From the NCBI RefSeq assembly GCF_902141845.1, contig NZ_CABFPH010000011.1, positions 1 through 64,000 on the forward strand: 64,000 nt of DNA. Direction: 5' to 3'. This DNA comes from Methylobacterium symbioticum. Its GTDB lineage: Bacteria > Pseudomonadota > Alphaproteobacteria > Rhizobiales > Beijerinckiaceae. The notes below the pieces were generated by a model. It worked only from the letters and a program-made list of their open reading frames with translations, was not told the DNA's origin and did no database searches. A program made the position numbers and the translations under genes. Below are positions 30,900 through 37,699 of the stretch, one piece after another; the stretch's first letter is position 1; the number at the start of each line of letters is the position of its first letter.

Positions 30900-30930
30900 C
30901 CAGCCGCACGGTCAGCTTGCTGCTACAAAG

Positions 30931-31206
30931 CTAGCGGGTCGGCGCCGTGGTGCCCTTGCCGGCTGCTCCAGGCGTGGACCCCGCGCCTGCGTCATTGGCA
31001 CCCGTGCTGTTCGACGTGCCGGAGCGGCTTTTGTCACCCGTAGAGGGGCCGCTGCCTGCCGCACCGGGAGACGACCCGGCGCCTGCATCATTGGCACCCG
31101 TGCTGTTCATGGTGCCTGACTTGGTGGTTCCCGAGCCGCCCTCAGCAGCGTAGGCGGCCGATCCGAGGGCCAAGATGCTGGTTAAGGCAAGAGCTGTAGC
31201 TTTCAT
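30931..31206 (-). CDS. Small secreted repeat protein
   Basis: The ATG at 31,206 opens a clear signal peptide (MKATALALTSILALGSAAYA), and the mature part is about 70 residues of Gly/Ser/Thr/Ala. It contains a duplicated unit, NSTGANDAGAGSSPGAAG and NSTGANDAGAGSTPGAAG, separated by a Lys/Ser linker. Such disordered periplasmic proteins are common in Methylobacterium but have no assigned function. The frame extends upstream to 31,254, but the signal peptide supports the shorter form. Confidence 0.65.
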   Translation of the reverse strand: MKATALALTSILALGSAAYAAEGGSGTTKSGTMNSTGANDAGAGSSPGAAGSGPSTGDKSRSGTSNSTGANDAGAGSTPGAAGKGTTAPTR

Positions 31207-31389
31207 GGCGTTCCTCCGTGGTGATTGTCGTTGAGCACGCTGAAGCCAACCCACGCTGAGGTGCTGCGTTCCGGCACAGCTCAGGCACCTCTCTCAGGTG
31301 GCGGCGAGGTTTAGCTCACGTCGATGCCACTCTGCGGCACGGGAGACGTTAACCTCGGAGCAAACCTGCGTCGCGCCCTGAGGCCCCCG

Positions 31390-31578
31390 ATGAAGAATCC
31401 TGCGATGAGCTTCTGGCTGTCTGCTGCGAACCAGGCTGCTGGCTGGTGGCTCGGCACCGCAACCTCCCTGGCCCGCCGTCAGCAACAGCTTGCCCTGGCG
31501 GAGATGACCAAAGGTCCGCGGACAAAGAGGCGTTCGAAGATGCGGATGGGCAAGGCGAAGCGTCGGACGAAGGCATAA
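31390..31578 (+). CDS. Small phasin-like or membrane-associating protein, unknown
   Basis: The 62-residue protein (MKNPAMSFWLSAANQAAGWW) has an amphipathic N-terminal half with several Trp/Ala and a strongly basic tail (RTKRRSKMRMGKAKRRTKA). The tail suggests nucleic acid or granule binding. The frame is open upstream to 31,324; the ATG at 31,390 was chosen because the upstream part looks non-coding. No homologue is recognised. Confidence 0.45.
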   Translation: MKNPAMSFWLSAANQAAGWWLGTATSLARRQQQLALAEMTKGPRTKRRSKMRMGKAKRRTKA

Positions 31579-31963
31579 GGCGTCTGCTCACTGCCGGACC
31601 AACTGCACCCCTGAGCCTACTACTGGCACATGATGCCGACTGCCGTGGGTGAGCAGGCCGGCGAGACGAAGCGCGGCGACGAAGGCGAAGTGCGCACCAT
31701 GCAGGGGCAACATGCGGGCGTGCTCAAGGTTCGGCCTGAGGTGCGACCCGAAGTACCCACCGGGTCACGCACACGACAGGCCATACCTGGACGCGAGCGG
31801 CGAGGTTTCCCCCCTAGGCCGTGACCCGATGGCCCTCCAGGCGAGCGCGAGACCGGGGCTGGGTGGGCTTGTCGGCATGCCGATTGGGCAAGGAGCCCAG
31901 AGGTGAGTGGCCGCGCTGAGCGCGGAGTTTGCATGCCAACAGTGTCTCTGCCTGGAGACAAGG
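31579..31963. other. Stretch without a supported gene
   Basis: Only the second diverged repeat (31,762-31,866) is recognisable here. Short open frames (31,630-31,824 plus; 31,620-32,150 minus) lack ribosome binding sites and normal composition. Confidence 0.45.
31762..31866 (+). repeat. Diverged direct repeat, copy 2
   Basis: Second copy of the element at 30,792-30,899, about 970 bp away. It shares ACAGGCCATAC, GGTTTCCCCC and GATGGCCCTCCA. The two copies flank the secreted repeat protein and the small basic protein. Confidence 0.65.
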
Positions 31964-32146
31964 ATGCTCGTCTTCCTCCGCCGCCTTCACAACCAAGTGC
32001 TCCTCCAACTCGCCAAGCGTGACGTGATCGGTGCTGACCGAGCCGATGCGAAGGGTGATGCGGAGCAGTCGGCGAGATGCCTCGCTCGTGCCGATGTGCG
32101 GCTAAAGAAGGCTTGTGGGCTGAGCGGATGGCCAAGCGAGCGGTGA
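31964..32146 (+). CDS. Small basic protein of unknown function
   Basis: The 60-residue protein (MLVFLRRLHNQVLLQLAKRD) starts at an ATG directly behind GGAGACAAGG, one of the best ribosome binding sites in this part of the island. It is helical, rich in Arg and Ala, and has two Cys (ARCLARADVRLKKACGLSG). No family is recognised. It lies 160 bp upstream of the serine recombinase in the same orientation. Confidence 0.4.
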   Translation: MLVFLRRLHNQVLLQLAKRDVIGADRADAKGDAEQSARCLARADVRLKKACGLSGWPSER

Positions 32147-32305
32147 GCAACGCCAGTGCCTCCGCGTTCCAATAGGGCTTGCCCTAGCAGAACGTTCCAC
32201 ATAGGAGGCAGAGCGGTTCCAAAAGAAACGTCTTGCATTCTGGAACGGGCTAAGGCTTCATGTCTTAGACTTCACTGGAACGACAAGCCCGGGACCATCG
32301 CCGTC

Positions 32306-32872
32306 ATGCTCATCGGATACGCTCGCACGTCCACCCTAGAGCAGGAGGCCGGGCTCGATGCCCAGCTCCGAGACCTCGCCGCCCTCGGGTGCGAGAAGGT
32401 CTTCAAGGAGCAGGTCTCATCGGTCGCGCCTCGTAAGCAGCTCGATGCCGCCCTGGAGTTCGCCCGCTCCGGAGACACGCTGGTGGTGACGAAGCTCGAC
32501 CGGCTGGCCCGCAGCGTGACGCACATGGGCAGCATCTTGGCCGCCCTGGAGGCGAAGGGCGTGGCGCTCCGCATCCTCAACCTCGGCGTCGATACCGGCA
32601 CGCCCACCGGCAAGCTGATGCTCAACGTCCTCACGGGCGTGGCGCAGTTCGAGCGGGAGATGATGTTGGAGCGCCAGCGCGAGGGCATCGCCAAGGCCAA
32701 GGCGGAGGGCGCCTACAAGGGCCGCAAGCCGACCGCACGGGCCAAGGCGGAGGAGATCAAGGCGCTGGCGGCGGAGGGTCTGAGCATGGGCGCCATCGCC
32801 ACCAAGCTCGGCATCGGCAAGGGGTCTGTGCATCGGGCTCTTGCCTCGGGCAAAACCGCTGTGCCGGCTTGA
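32306..32872 (+). CDS. Serine recombinase (resolvase/invertase family)
   Basis: The 188-residue protein starts MLIGYARTSTLEQEAGLDAQ; Ser9 in YARTS is the nucleophile and Arg7 lies beside it. LVVTKLDRLARS carries the conserved catalytic Arg residues, and QFEREMMLERQREGIAKAKA is the long E helix. The C-terminal helix-turn-helix is EEIKALAAEGLSMGAIATKL followed by GIGKGSVHRAL. It is a complete small resolvase/invertase. The frame is open 50 codons upstream, but the ATG at 32,306 gives the canonical N-terminus. No transposase or obvious invertible segment lies beside it, so it may be a stranded transposon resolvase. Confidence 0.92.
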   Translation: MLIGYARTSTLEQEAGLDAQLRDLAALGCEKVFKEQVSSVAPRKQLDAALEFARSGDTLVVTKLDRLARSVTHMGSILAALEAKGVALRILNLGVDTGTPTGKLMLNVLTGVAQFEREMMLERQREGIAKAKAEGAYKGRKPTARAKAEEIKALAAEGLSMGAIATKLGIGKGSVHRALASGKTAVPA

Positions 32873-32886
32873 GGCGCACAGCAAAA

Positions 32887-32917
32887 CAAACGGCGCGAAC
32901 CCATTGAGGCCGCGCCG
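32887..32917 (-). terminator. Terminator-like hairpin after the glycine-zipper gene (minus strand)
   Basis: Stem CGGCGCG/CGCGCCG extended by GCC-type pairs, followed on the minus strand by GTTTGTTTTG. It sits between the convergent recombinase gene and the gene at 32,942-33,211 and has the same hairpin core as the repeats at 27,676 and 33,446. Confidence 0.65.
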
Positions 32918-32941
32918 CTTGGGTAACTCTGCGTGCTGCGA

Positions 32942-33211
32942 TTAGCGTGCTGGGCGCTCCCGGACAGTGCGCTCCTCGCGCCGCTCGATACGCTCCCCGC
33001 GGCGTGGCTCAGGATCGACCCCGAGCACACCCCCTACAGTGCCGGTCGCTGCCCCGACAGCACCGCCCACGACGCCACCCACTGGGCCGGCTGCACGGTT
33101 GCCGTCTTCCGCGCCACGCTCAGCGCCACGGATGGTCCCTTGAGCCTGGACCGTGGCGGACAGCGCGAGCGGGGAAAGGACAAGGGCAGAGGCAAGCAAT
33201 AGCTGCTTCAT
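32942..33211 (-). CDS. Small secreted glycine-zipper protein
   Basis: The 89-residue protein has a clear signal peptide (MKQLLLASALVLSPLALSAT ending VQA), a glycine-zipper (GPVGGVVGGAVGAATGTVGG) and a highly charged tail (PRRGERIERREERTVRERPA). The layout is like that of 16,371-16,727 in the core. Envelope location is inferred; no function is known. A terminator hairpin follows it. Confidence 0.65.
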   Translation of the reverse strand: MKQLLLASALVLSPLALSATVQAQGTIRGAERGAEDGNRAAGPVGGVVGGAVGAATGTVGGVLGVDPEPRRGERIERREERTVRERPAR

Positions 33212-33558
33212 GAGGTTGGCTCCTGGATTTGGTGCGTCGGCAGGAGGCCGCGCTTCATAGGACCAACGATCACCAGCGGCGATGGTGCCGGGAGCGGCTC
33301 CAGAGTGCCAAGAATGACGAGAAGCGGGCCATGCATCGGCGCCGCTTCGAATTTACAGTGACGCAGCGACGGACCTGGAGGAGCGGGTTAGGCACCTGAA
33401 CACCGGGAAGGGCGATTAGTGCAACCGCGAGTCCACGAAAGGAAACGGCGCGAGCCCGTGAAGGCCGCGCCGCAAGGTAGTCCGTGGTCTCGGTTTACGA
33501 ACTGCTGGTTGCATAACCCATCTGGGTTAAGCCTAGGTATGCCAGATCAGCAACACCC
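33212..33558. other. Stretch with a terminator-like repeat and no gene
   Basis: No gene is supported. The segment contains the hairpin-plus-tail repeat at 33,446-33,502; the rest (33,240-33,440) shows only fragments of open frames. Confidence 0.45.
33446..33502 (-). repeat. Terminator-like hairpin plus conserved tail, copy 2
   Basis: Stem CGGCGCG...CGCGCCG is followed on the minus strand by TTTCCTTT, so it can end transcription of the secreted protein gene at 33,559. The plus-strand tail CAAGGTAGTCCGTGGTCTCG and GTTTACGAAC matches the tail of the copy at 27,676-27,731 with two transitions and one extra T. Confidence 0.65.
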
Positions 33559-33831
33559 TCAGCGGCTGCTGCCGCCACCGCCCTGAGGAGCCACACGCGA
33601 GGGCTGGCCCGCATTGCCAGCTGCCGAGGAGTCGTTCGACATCGTGTCAGCGGGACGGCCGGTGGGCGAGTAGGTGGCAGCACCGGGCGAGCCCGTTGAG
33701 CCTGTGGTCGGGGTGGCAACTCCGGGGGTACCTGGAGCGGGCACTGCCGGTGTTGTGGGAGGGGTGGTCTGAGCGGACGCCACTGCGGTGAGCGACAGAG
33801 CCAGCGGAATGGCGAGCAAGACGGAGCGCAT
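33559..33831 (-). CDS. Small secreted Pro/Thr/Gly-rich protein
   Basis: The 90-residue protein has a signal peptide (MRSVLLAIPLALSLTAVASA) and a low-complexity mature part (TTPPTTPAVPAPGTPGVATP, then GSTGSPGAATYSPTGRP). It resembles 30,931-31,206 in style but not in sequence. No domain is recognised. It ends 57 bp before the terminator-like repeat. Confidence 0.6.
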   Translation of the reverse strand: MRSVLLAIPLALSLTAVASAQTTPPTTPAVPAPGTPGVATPTTGSTGSPGAATYSPTGRPADTMSNDSSAAGNAGQPSRVAPQGGGGSSR

Positions 33832-33914
33832 CGAGTAAGCCTCTTGTTGATGTGCGGTATGCAGGGCGAACGCACGGTAGAGGCAAAGGTTCGTGCGCTA
33901 GGACCGGATGCAAT

Positions 33915-34151
33915 CTATTTGGGAGGCGGTCGATTGCTTGAGGCGGGACCTTGAGCCGTAGCCTGTCCAGCCTCCCGCCGCTCGACCTCAGCCACGACAG
34001 CATCGCGGATGAACTCGGCGCGGTGGCCTTTGCCCGCTATCGCGTCGATCCGCTCGGGAATGCCAAGGGGCAAGCGCACCATCGTCGGCTTCACACCTAG
34101 CGCTGGCCTGCCGCCACGCGACGGCTTCTCATCATCGGGCTCTATCGCCAC
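33915..34151 (-). CDS. Ribbon-helix-helix DNA-binding protein
   Basis: The 78-residue protein contains the RHH pattern: basic strand GVKPTMVRLPLGIPERIDAI and helix GHRAEFIRDAVVAEVERREA. RHH proteins bind DNA as dimers of the strand, typically to short repeats upstream of their own gene, as for antitoxins and ParG/CopG-type repressors. Two copies of CCGTTATCGG lie 12 and 37 bp upstream of its start, a likely operator. No toxin gene is adjacent on this strand; the gene is divergent from the 387-residue protein at 34,329. Confidence 0.78.
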   Translation of the reverse strand: MAIEPDDEKPSRGGRPALGVKPTMVRLPLGIPERIDAIAGKGHRAEFIRDAVVAEVERREAGQATAQGPASSNRPPPK

Positions 34152-34163
34152 CGCAGCACCAAA

Positions 34164-34198
34164 CCGTTATCGGTAATTGACCAGGTTTCCGTTATCGG
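34164..34198. promoter_or_regulatory. Paired operator: two direct copies of CCGTTATCGG
   Basis: Copies at 34,164-34,173 and 34,189-34,198 are identical and start 25 bp apart. Each has CCG and CGG ends, so each is partly symmetric. They sit between the divergent RHH gene (34,151) and the gene at 34,329, where an RHH repressor would control both promoters. Confidence 0.6.
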
Positions 34199-34328
34199 AT
34201 ACCCCGGGGACGTTAAGGAGCCGTCACCAACCAGCCCCTTCTCTCACCATCCATACCGGCAGGACCACCGCGAGGGCCCCTCAAGCCCGCGCACGGCGGA
34301 GCTTTGCCCACAGCCTGGAGCCACCCTG

Positions 34329-35492
34329 ATGCTGCGCGAGACCACCTCTGCGGCCAACGATGCCGCACGCCTGGACGCCATCGAGACCGCCGACCTCGAC
34401 TGCCCGGGAGCCGACTTCGGTGCCGAGCTTCGGGGCCCCTCGCTGGAGATCCGTGCCGCCGCCGCAGTGCGGTCGCGCCGCATCCCGGGGCTCGATGCGG
34501 TCCTTGAGGCTTGGTCCCGGCTGCCGCCCGCCACACAGGACCAGCTTGGCGTCCAGGCAGTGGCCGTAGCCTTCTACGGTTGGCTGGCCGGTGATGCGCT
34601 GTCGCCGACAGACGAAAGATGGCTCACAGATGCGGCGGCCAGCAAGAGCAGCGTCCGCTCCGACAAGGCCCTCAATCTCCTCGCCCAGATCGCCGAGCGC
34701 TCGATGCCCGAGCTATACGGCACCAAGAAGCGAGACCCGGCATGGGCGCGACTCGATGCCGACACTGCGGCACTGGATGCGGTCTGGGAGGCTGCCCTGC
34801 CGTCCCCAGTCCACTTCGCCATCGCCCTTCACCGCCGCACCTGGCAGGCGCTCCAGGCCAGCGCTGCCTTCCTCCGGGCCGCTGGTAAGGCTGAGGAGCG
34901 CGAGGACGTGACGTGGCCGGCGGAGGATGCCGAAGACGAGGCGCTGACGGACCTCCTCATGCTGTCTTGCCGGGACCGTGCGGACGCGGAGGCCATACGG
35001 GCGCACCTCACTTGGTACCTTGGCGTGCGCCCGCAGCACCCGAAGCGGCCGGCACTGAGCGAGGCCGAGGGCTCTTTCATCGCGGTGCGGCTGCGGGACC
35101 TCGGGATGGTCCTCGGTGCGGAGGGGGCGGGCGCTGCCCCTGTGCCGGAGCCAGGCGCCATGCTCGGGCTCATCTTGGCCCACCGTGCCGCCTGGAGCCT
35201 CTACAGCGCGACGCCGCATGCGGAGGAGACCGGGTGGGACGCCCACTTCGCCCTAACGGATGTCGCAGGGGCGGGATCGGAGGCGGTCTTGCTGGCGCCC
35301 TGCGCCGACCAGGCGGAGGCCATCGTCTTTATCGAGCATGCCCACTGGTACGCCGCCGAGCTGGAGGCCGTGGGCGAGGCGGTGGCCGACTGCTTCGGCT
35401 ACGAGTCCCGCCAGATGCTGGCGCGGGCGGGGGACCTCGTAGCCTACCTCGGGGACAGCGCAGTGGCCGGGGTGCCGGCGGAGCGGACCTGA
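34329..35492 (+). CDS. Island protein of unknown function (387 aa)
   Basis: The soluble, acidic, mainly helical protein shows no motif that I recognise. Readable features are RSRRIPGLDAVLEAWSRLPP, FYGWLAGDALSPTDERWLTD and a C-terminal part with ECHW-free helices such as EAIVFIEHAHWYAAELEAVG. Codon use matches a real gene and GGAG stands 9 bp upstream of the ATG. It is followed at 51 bp by the HTH gene and then the integrase, so all three may form one transcript starting at the RHH operator. Confidence 0.6.
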   Translation: MLRETTSAANDAARLDAIETADLDCPGADFGAELRGPSLEIRAAAAVRSRRIPGLDAVLEAWSRLPPATQDQLGVQAVAVAFYGWLAGDALSPTDERWLTDAAASKSSVRSDKALNLLAQIAERSMPELYGTKKRDPAWARLDADTAALDAVWEAALPSPVHFAIALHRRTWQALQASAAFLRAAGKAEEREDVTWPAEDAEDEALTDLLMLSCRDRADAEAIRAHLTWYLGVRPQHPKRPALSEAEGSFIAVRLRDLGMVLGAEGAGAAPVPEPGAMLGLILAHRAAWSLYSATPHAEETGWDAHFALTDVAGAGSEAVLLAPCADQAEAIVFIEHAHWYAAELEAVGEAVADCFGYESRQMLARAGDLVAYLGDSAVAGVPAERT

Positions 35493-35543
35493 GGGCTACG
35501 CTGGGCAGGCGTAGAGCCGCTCAGCCGCGAGGGAGAGCCCGAG

Positions 35544-35885
35544 ATGCAACCAACCATCCCCGCTCCCCTTGCGGCTGCCTTCGAGAAGCAGGTGACCATC
35601 TCGGCGGCCGAGCTGTGCGCATTGCTGCCCATGGACCGAAAGACGCTCGGGCGGCACATCCGCTTCGGGCACATCGAATTCGTCCAGATGGGCTTCGGAG
35701 ACAAAGCGATGCGTCGAGGCTTCACGCTGGAAGCCGTCATGCGCTTTATCCGAGAGAGGAGTGCCACAGAATGTCAGTCTATAAGCGCCCGGGCTCGGAT
35801 GCCTACAGCTTCGACTTCTGGCGCGGTGGGCGGAGGTTTTCTGGCTCAACTGAGCAAACGGAACGCCGAGCTGCGGAAGCGATAG
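35544..35885 (+). CDS. Excisionase-like HTH protein overlapping the integrase gene
   Basis: The 113-residue protein has a winged-HTH of the AlpA/MerR excisionase kind: QVTISAAELCALLPMDRKTL, GRHIRFGHIEFVQMG and a closing RRGFTLEAVMRFIRER. Such proteins bind attachment sites and bias integrase toward excision. The last 115 bp overlap the first codons of the integrase in another frame, unusually long for a functional overlap; the part after residue 75 (Ser/Ala/Arg-rich) may be non-conserved. The ATG is preceded by GAGGGAGAGCCCGAG. Confidence 0.65.
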   Translation: MQPTIPAPLAAAFEKQVTISAAELCALLPMDRKTLGRHIRFGHIEFVQMGFGDKAMRRGFTLEAVMRFIRERSATECQSISARARMPTASTSGAVGGGFLAQLSKRNAELRKR

Positions 35886-36922
35886 AGCGCCGTCTCAAGG
35901 AGGAAGCCGCGGCGGAGATTCGCGCGATGAGGGCCAGACGGGGCCGCAGTCGGGGCCTCACATTTGATGACGCGGTTGAGCGTTACTGGATTGAGGTCAG
36001 CCACGCGTGCGCCTCGCCGCGGAAGGAACTGAATGACCTTGCACGCCTCGCCACAGCAATCGGCCCGACAACGCCCCTCGCTGCCATCAACGATGACTTC
36101 GTGGCGCAACTCGTCCTCAAGCGCCGCCAGGATTTCGTGAAGGGTGACCCTCGCCGGGGCCGCATCTCGCCGGCCCAAGTCAATCGTTCAACCACTCAGC
36201 TTCTCCGCCGCATCCTCACCCGGGCCCGCGTGGCCTGGAAGCAGACACTCCCAGAAGAGCCGAACTGGCGGGCGCACATGCTGGCCGAGCCCAAGGGCCG
36301 GGTGCGGGAGCTGCGCTACGATGAGGAGGGCCGTCTCGGGGCTGCCGAGCGGGACGACTACCGGGCGCCGCGCCTATTCGCCCAGCTTACGGGCCTGCGG
36401 CGCCGTGAGATCGCTGGCCTAACATGGGACCAAGTGGACTTCGGCGCCGAGACCATCAGCGTGGTGGGCAAGGGGGACAAGCCGCACGTTTTGCCCATCA
36501 CGGACGAGCTGCGGGCCCTCTTAGAGCCTCTACGCGCCCACCACCCCGCGGCGGTCTTCACCTACGTGGCACAGCGCAGCCGGAAAGTGCCCAAGAGCGG
36601 GCATCGTGTGGTGCGGGGCCAGCGATACCCGATCACCTACGAAGGACTGGGCACGCAGCTCGGCCGGACCTTCGCCAAGGCGGGCCTCAAGGACTTCCGC
36701 ATCCACGATCTTCGGCATACCGCCGCCACGCGGACCCTCCGGGCCACCGGCAACCTGCGCATCGTCCAGCAGCTCCTCAACCACGCCTCTCCGACGATGA
36801 CGGCGCGGTACGCCCATGCCGACCTCACGGACCTCCGCGAGGCCATGGCGGCTGCTGCCAGCGACACGGCGAGGCGGCTTGAGGCTGCCGGTGTGCAGGG
36901 AGGCCCCTCAGCGACTCCGTAG
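35771..36922 (+). CDS. int: Tyrosine recombinase / site-specific integrase (inner)
   Basis: The 383-residue protein starts MSVYKRPGSDAYSFDFWRGG, the usual Arm-binding N-terminus. The catalytic set is complete: Arg210 in TGLRRREIAGL, His312-x-x-Arg315 in HDLRHTAAT, His338 in LLNHASPTM and nucleophile Tyr347 in ARYAH. It is therefore likely active. The gene lies mid-island, about 14 kb from the tRNA end, so it probably belonged to a different element that was captured or fused. No tRNA or obvious attachment repeat is adjacent. Confidence 0.92.
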   Translation: MSVYKRPGSDAYSFDFWRGGRRFSGSTEQTERRAAEAIERRLKEEAAAEIRAMRARRGRSRGLTFDDAVERYWIEVSHACASPRKELNDLARLATAIGPTTPLAAINDDFVAQLVLKRRQDFVKGDPRRGRISPAQVNRSTTQLLRRILTRARVAWKQTLPEEPNWRAHMLAEPKGRVRELRYDEEGRLGAAERDDYRAPRLFAQLTGLRRREIAGLTWDQVDFGAETISVVGKGDKPHVLPITDELRALLEPLRAHHPAAVFTYVAQRSRKVPKSGHRVVRGQRYPITYEGLGTQLGRTFAKAGLKDFRIHDLRHTAATRTLRATGNLRIVQQLLNHASPTMTARYAHADLTDLREAMAAAASDTARRLEAAGVQGGPSATP

Positions 36923-37110
36923 CGCCTGCCGCCTCTCCCAGTCCCGTCACTCCGCCGTGAAGCTTCGTGGCCGCCTACGGGCAGCCTGGGGCCGCCTAAG
37001 GGGCATCCCGAAGCTGCCCGAGATGGGTCGCTCCGCTCGCGAGCTGCGCCTAAAGCTCGGCGACGTGCTCTCCAGCGACTACTTTTTCGCCTGATAAAAC
37101 AAGGAGTTGG

Positions 37111-37133
37111 AATTACCCTGCGTTATGAGAAGA
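37111..37133 (+). repeat. Outlying copy of the GTTATGAGGAGA motif
   Basis: Reads AATTACCC-TGC-GTTATGAGAAGA, one substitution from the array consensus in its right half. It lies 190 bp downstream of the integrase stop. Confidence 0.7.
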
Positions 37134-37338
37134 CCGCAGCGCCCAGTTGACCTCTAGGCCCCTGTTCGCTCCGACGACGAGTACGGGATGCCGAAGGTCG
37201 GCTTGGCTCGCTCGCGTGGCAAGCTGCGCCGAGTGGACAAGCGTGCGGCGGGCTTGAAGCCGACCTCGCGGTGATCGGCAGAGGCCGATCTGTGAGGGGC
37301 CAAAAGCGGCCTCAATAAAATCAATGACTTAGACCCCC

Positions 37339-37363
37339 TAATACCCTGCGTATATGAGGGGGA
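37339..37363 (+). repeat. Outlying copy of the motif with hairpin arms
   Basis: Reads TAATACCC-TGC-GTATATGAGG and continues GGGAGA. Flanking CCCCCT and the GGGGG in the motif could pair. Confidence 0.65.
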
Positions 37364-37549
37364 GACATAGAGCCCGCCCCTAGGTGTATGCATAGAGATG
37401 ATAGTGATGGGAAGACCTCCCACCATCTCCTGCACCTAGTGGGCTGGGTGCGATAGACCTGATGCTGACCTGAAGCAGGGTGCACAAGGTCATCACCTAG
37501 CCAGCTCTCCTTCTCACCTCAAGACTCAACCGAGGGGGGATTGGCGAAG

Positions 37550-37699
37550 ATGGTCGAGAAGGTAGAGGCAACCCTTCGAGTGCTTGGCGACTTCGCGCTC
37601 AGCCTCATGCCGTTCCTCGTGGTCACCGTGCTGGAGCGCCTGAGGCGGAACCGCAAGCTCAGCCGGTGGTGGGCCAAGCGGAGGGAGGGAGTCGAGTAG
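37550..37699 (+). CDS. Small membrane peptide (49 aa), FALSLMPFL type
   Basis: The ATG at 37,550 follows GAGGGGGG at suitable distance. The peptide has one hydrophobic helix (FALSLMPFLVVTVLERL) and a basic tail (RRNRKLSRWWAKRREGVE). A second island frame at 45,739-45,903 encodes the same GxFALSLMPFL core and basic tail with synonymous codon differences, which argues that both are or were translated. Single-helix basic peptides of this kind can be holin-like, toxin or membrane-complex peptides; none is proven here. Confidence 0.5.
   Translation: MVEKVEATLRVLGDFALSLMPFLVVTVLERLRRNRKLSRWWAKRREGVE

Larger units (their letters stand above)
30548..30930. other. Left end of the island: attL, repeat copy 1, no gene
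   Basis: Apart from attL and the diverged repeat at 30,792-30,899 I see nothing in these 383 bp that supports a gene or RNA. Confidence 0.5.
36923..37549. other. Stretch with two outlying motif copies and no gene
   Basis: No gene is supported in these 627 bp. Two copies of the AATTACCC/GTTATGAG motif are present at 37,111-37,133 and 37,339-37,363. The second is nearly a hairpin (CCCCCT and AGGGGG arms). Downstream DNA is otherwise without recognisable features. Confidence 0.5.

Noticed and set aside
31620..32150. Protein gene on the minus strand
   Set aside because: Arg/Ser/Pro/His-rich composition, no ribosome site, and it covers a diverged repeat.
32306..32872. Invertible DNA switch controlled by the serine recombinase
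   Set aside because: Searched the surrounding 2 kb for inverted recombination sites; only direct repeats were seen.
37154..37435. 93-residue protein on the minus strand
   Set aside because: Covers one copy of the array motif, has no ribosome site and no convincing domain.
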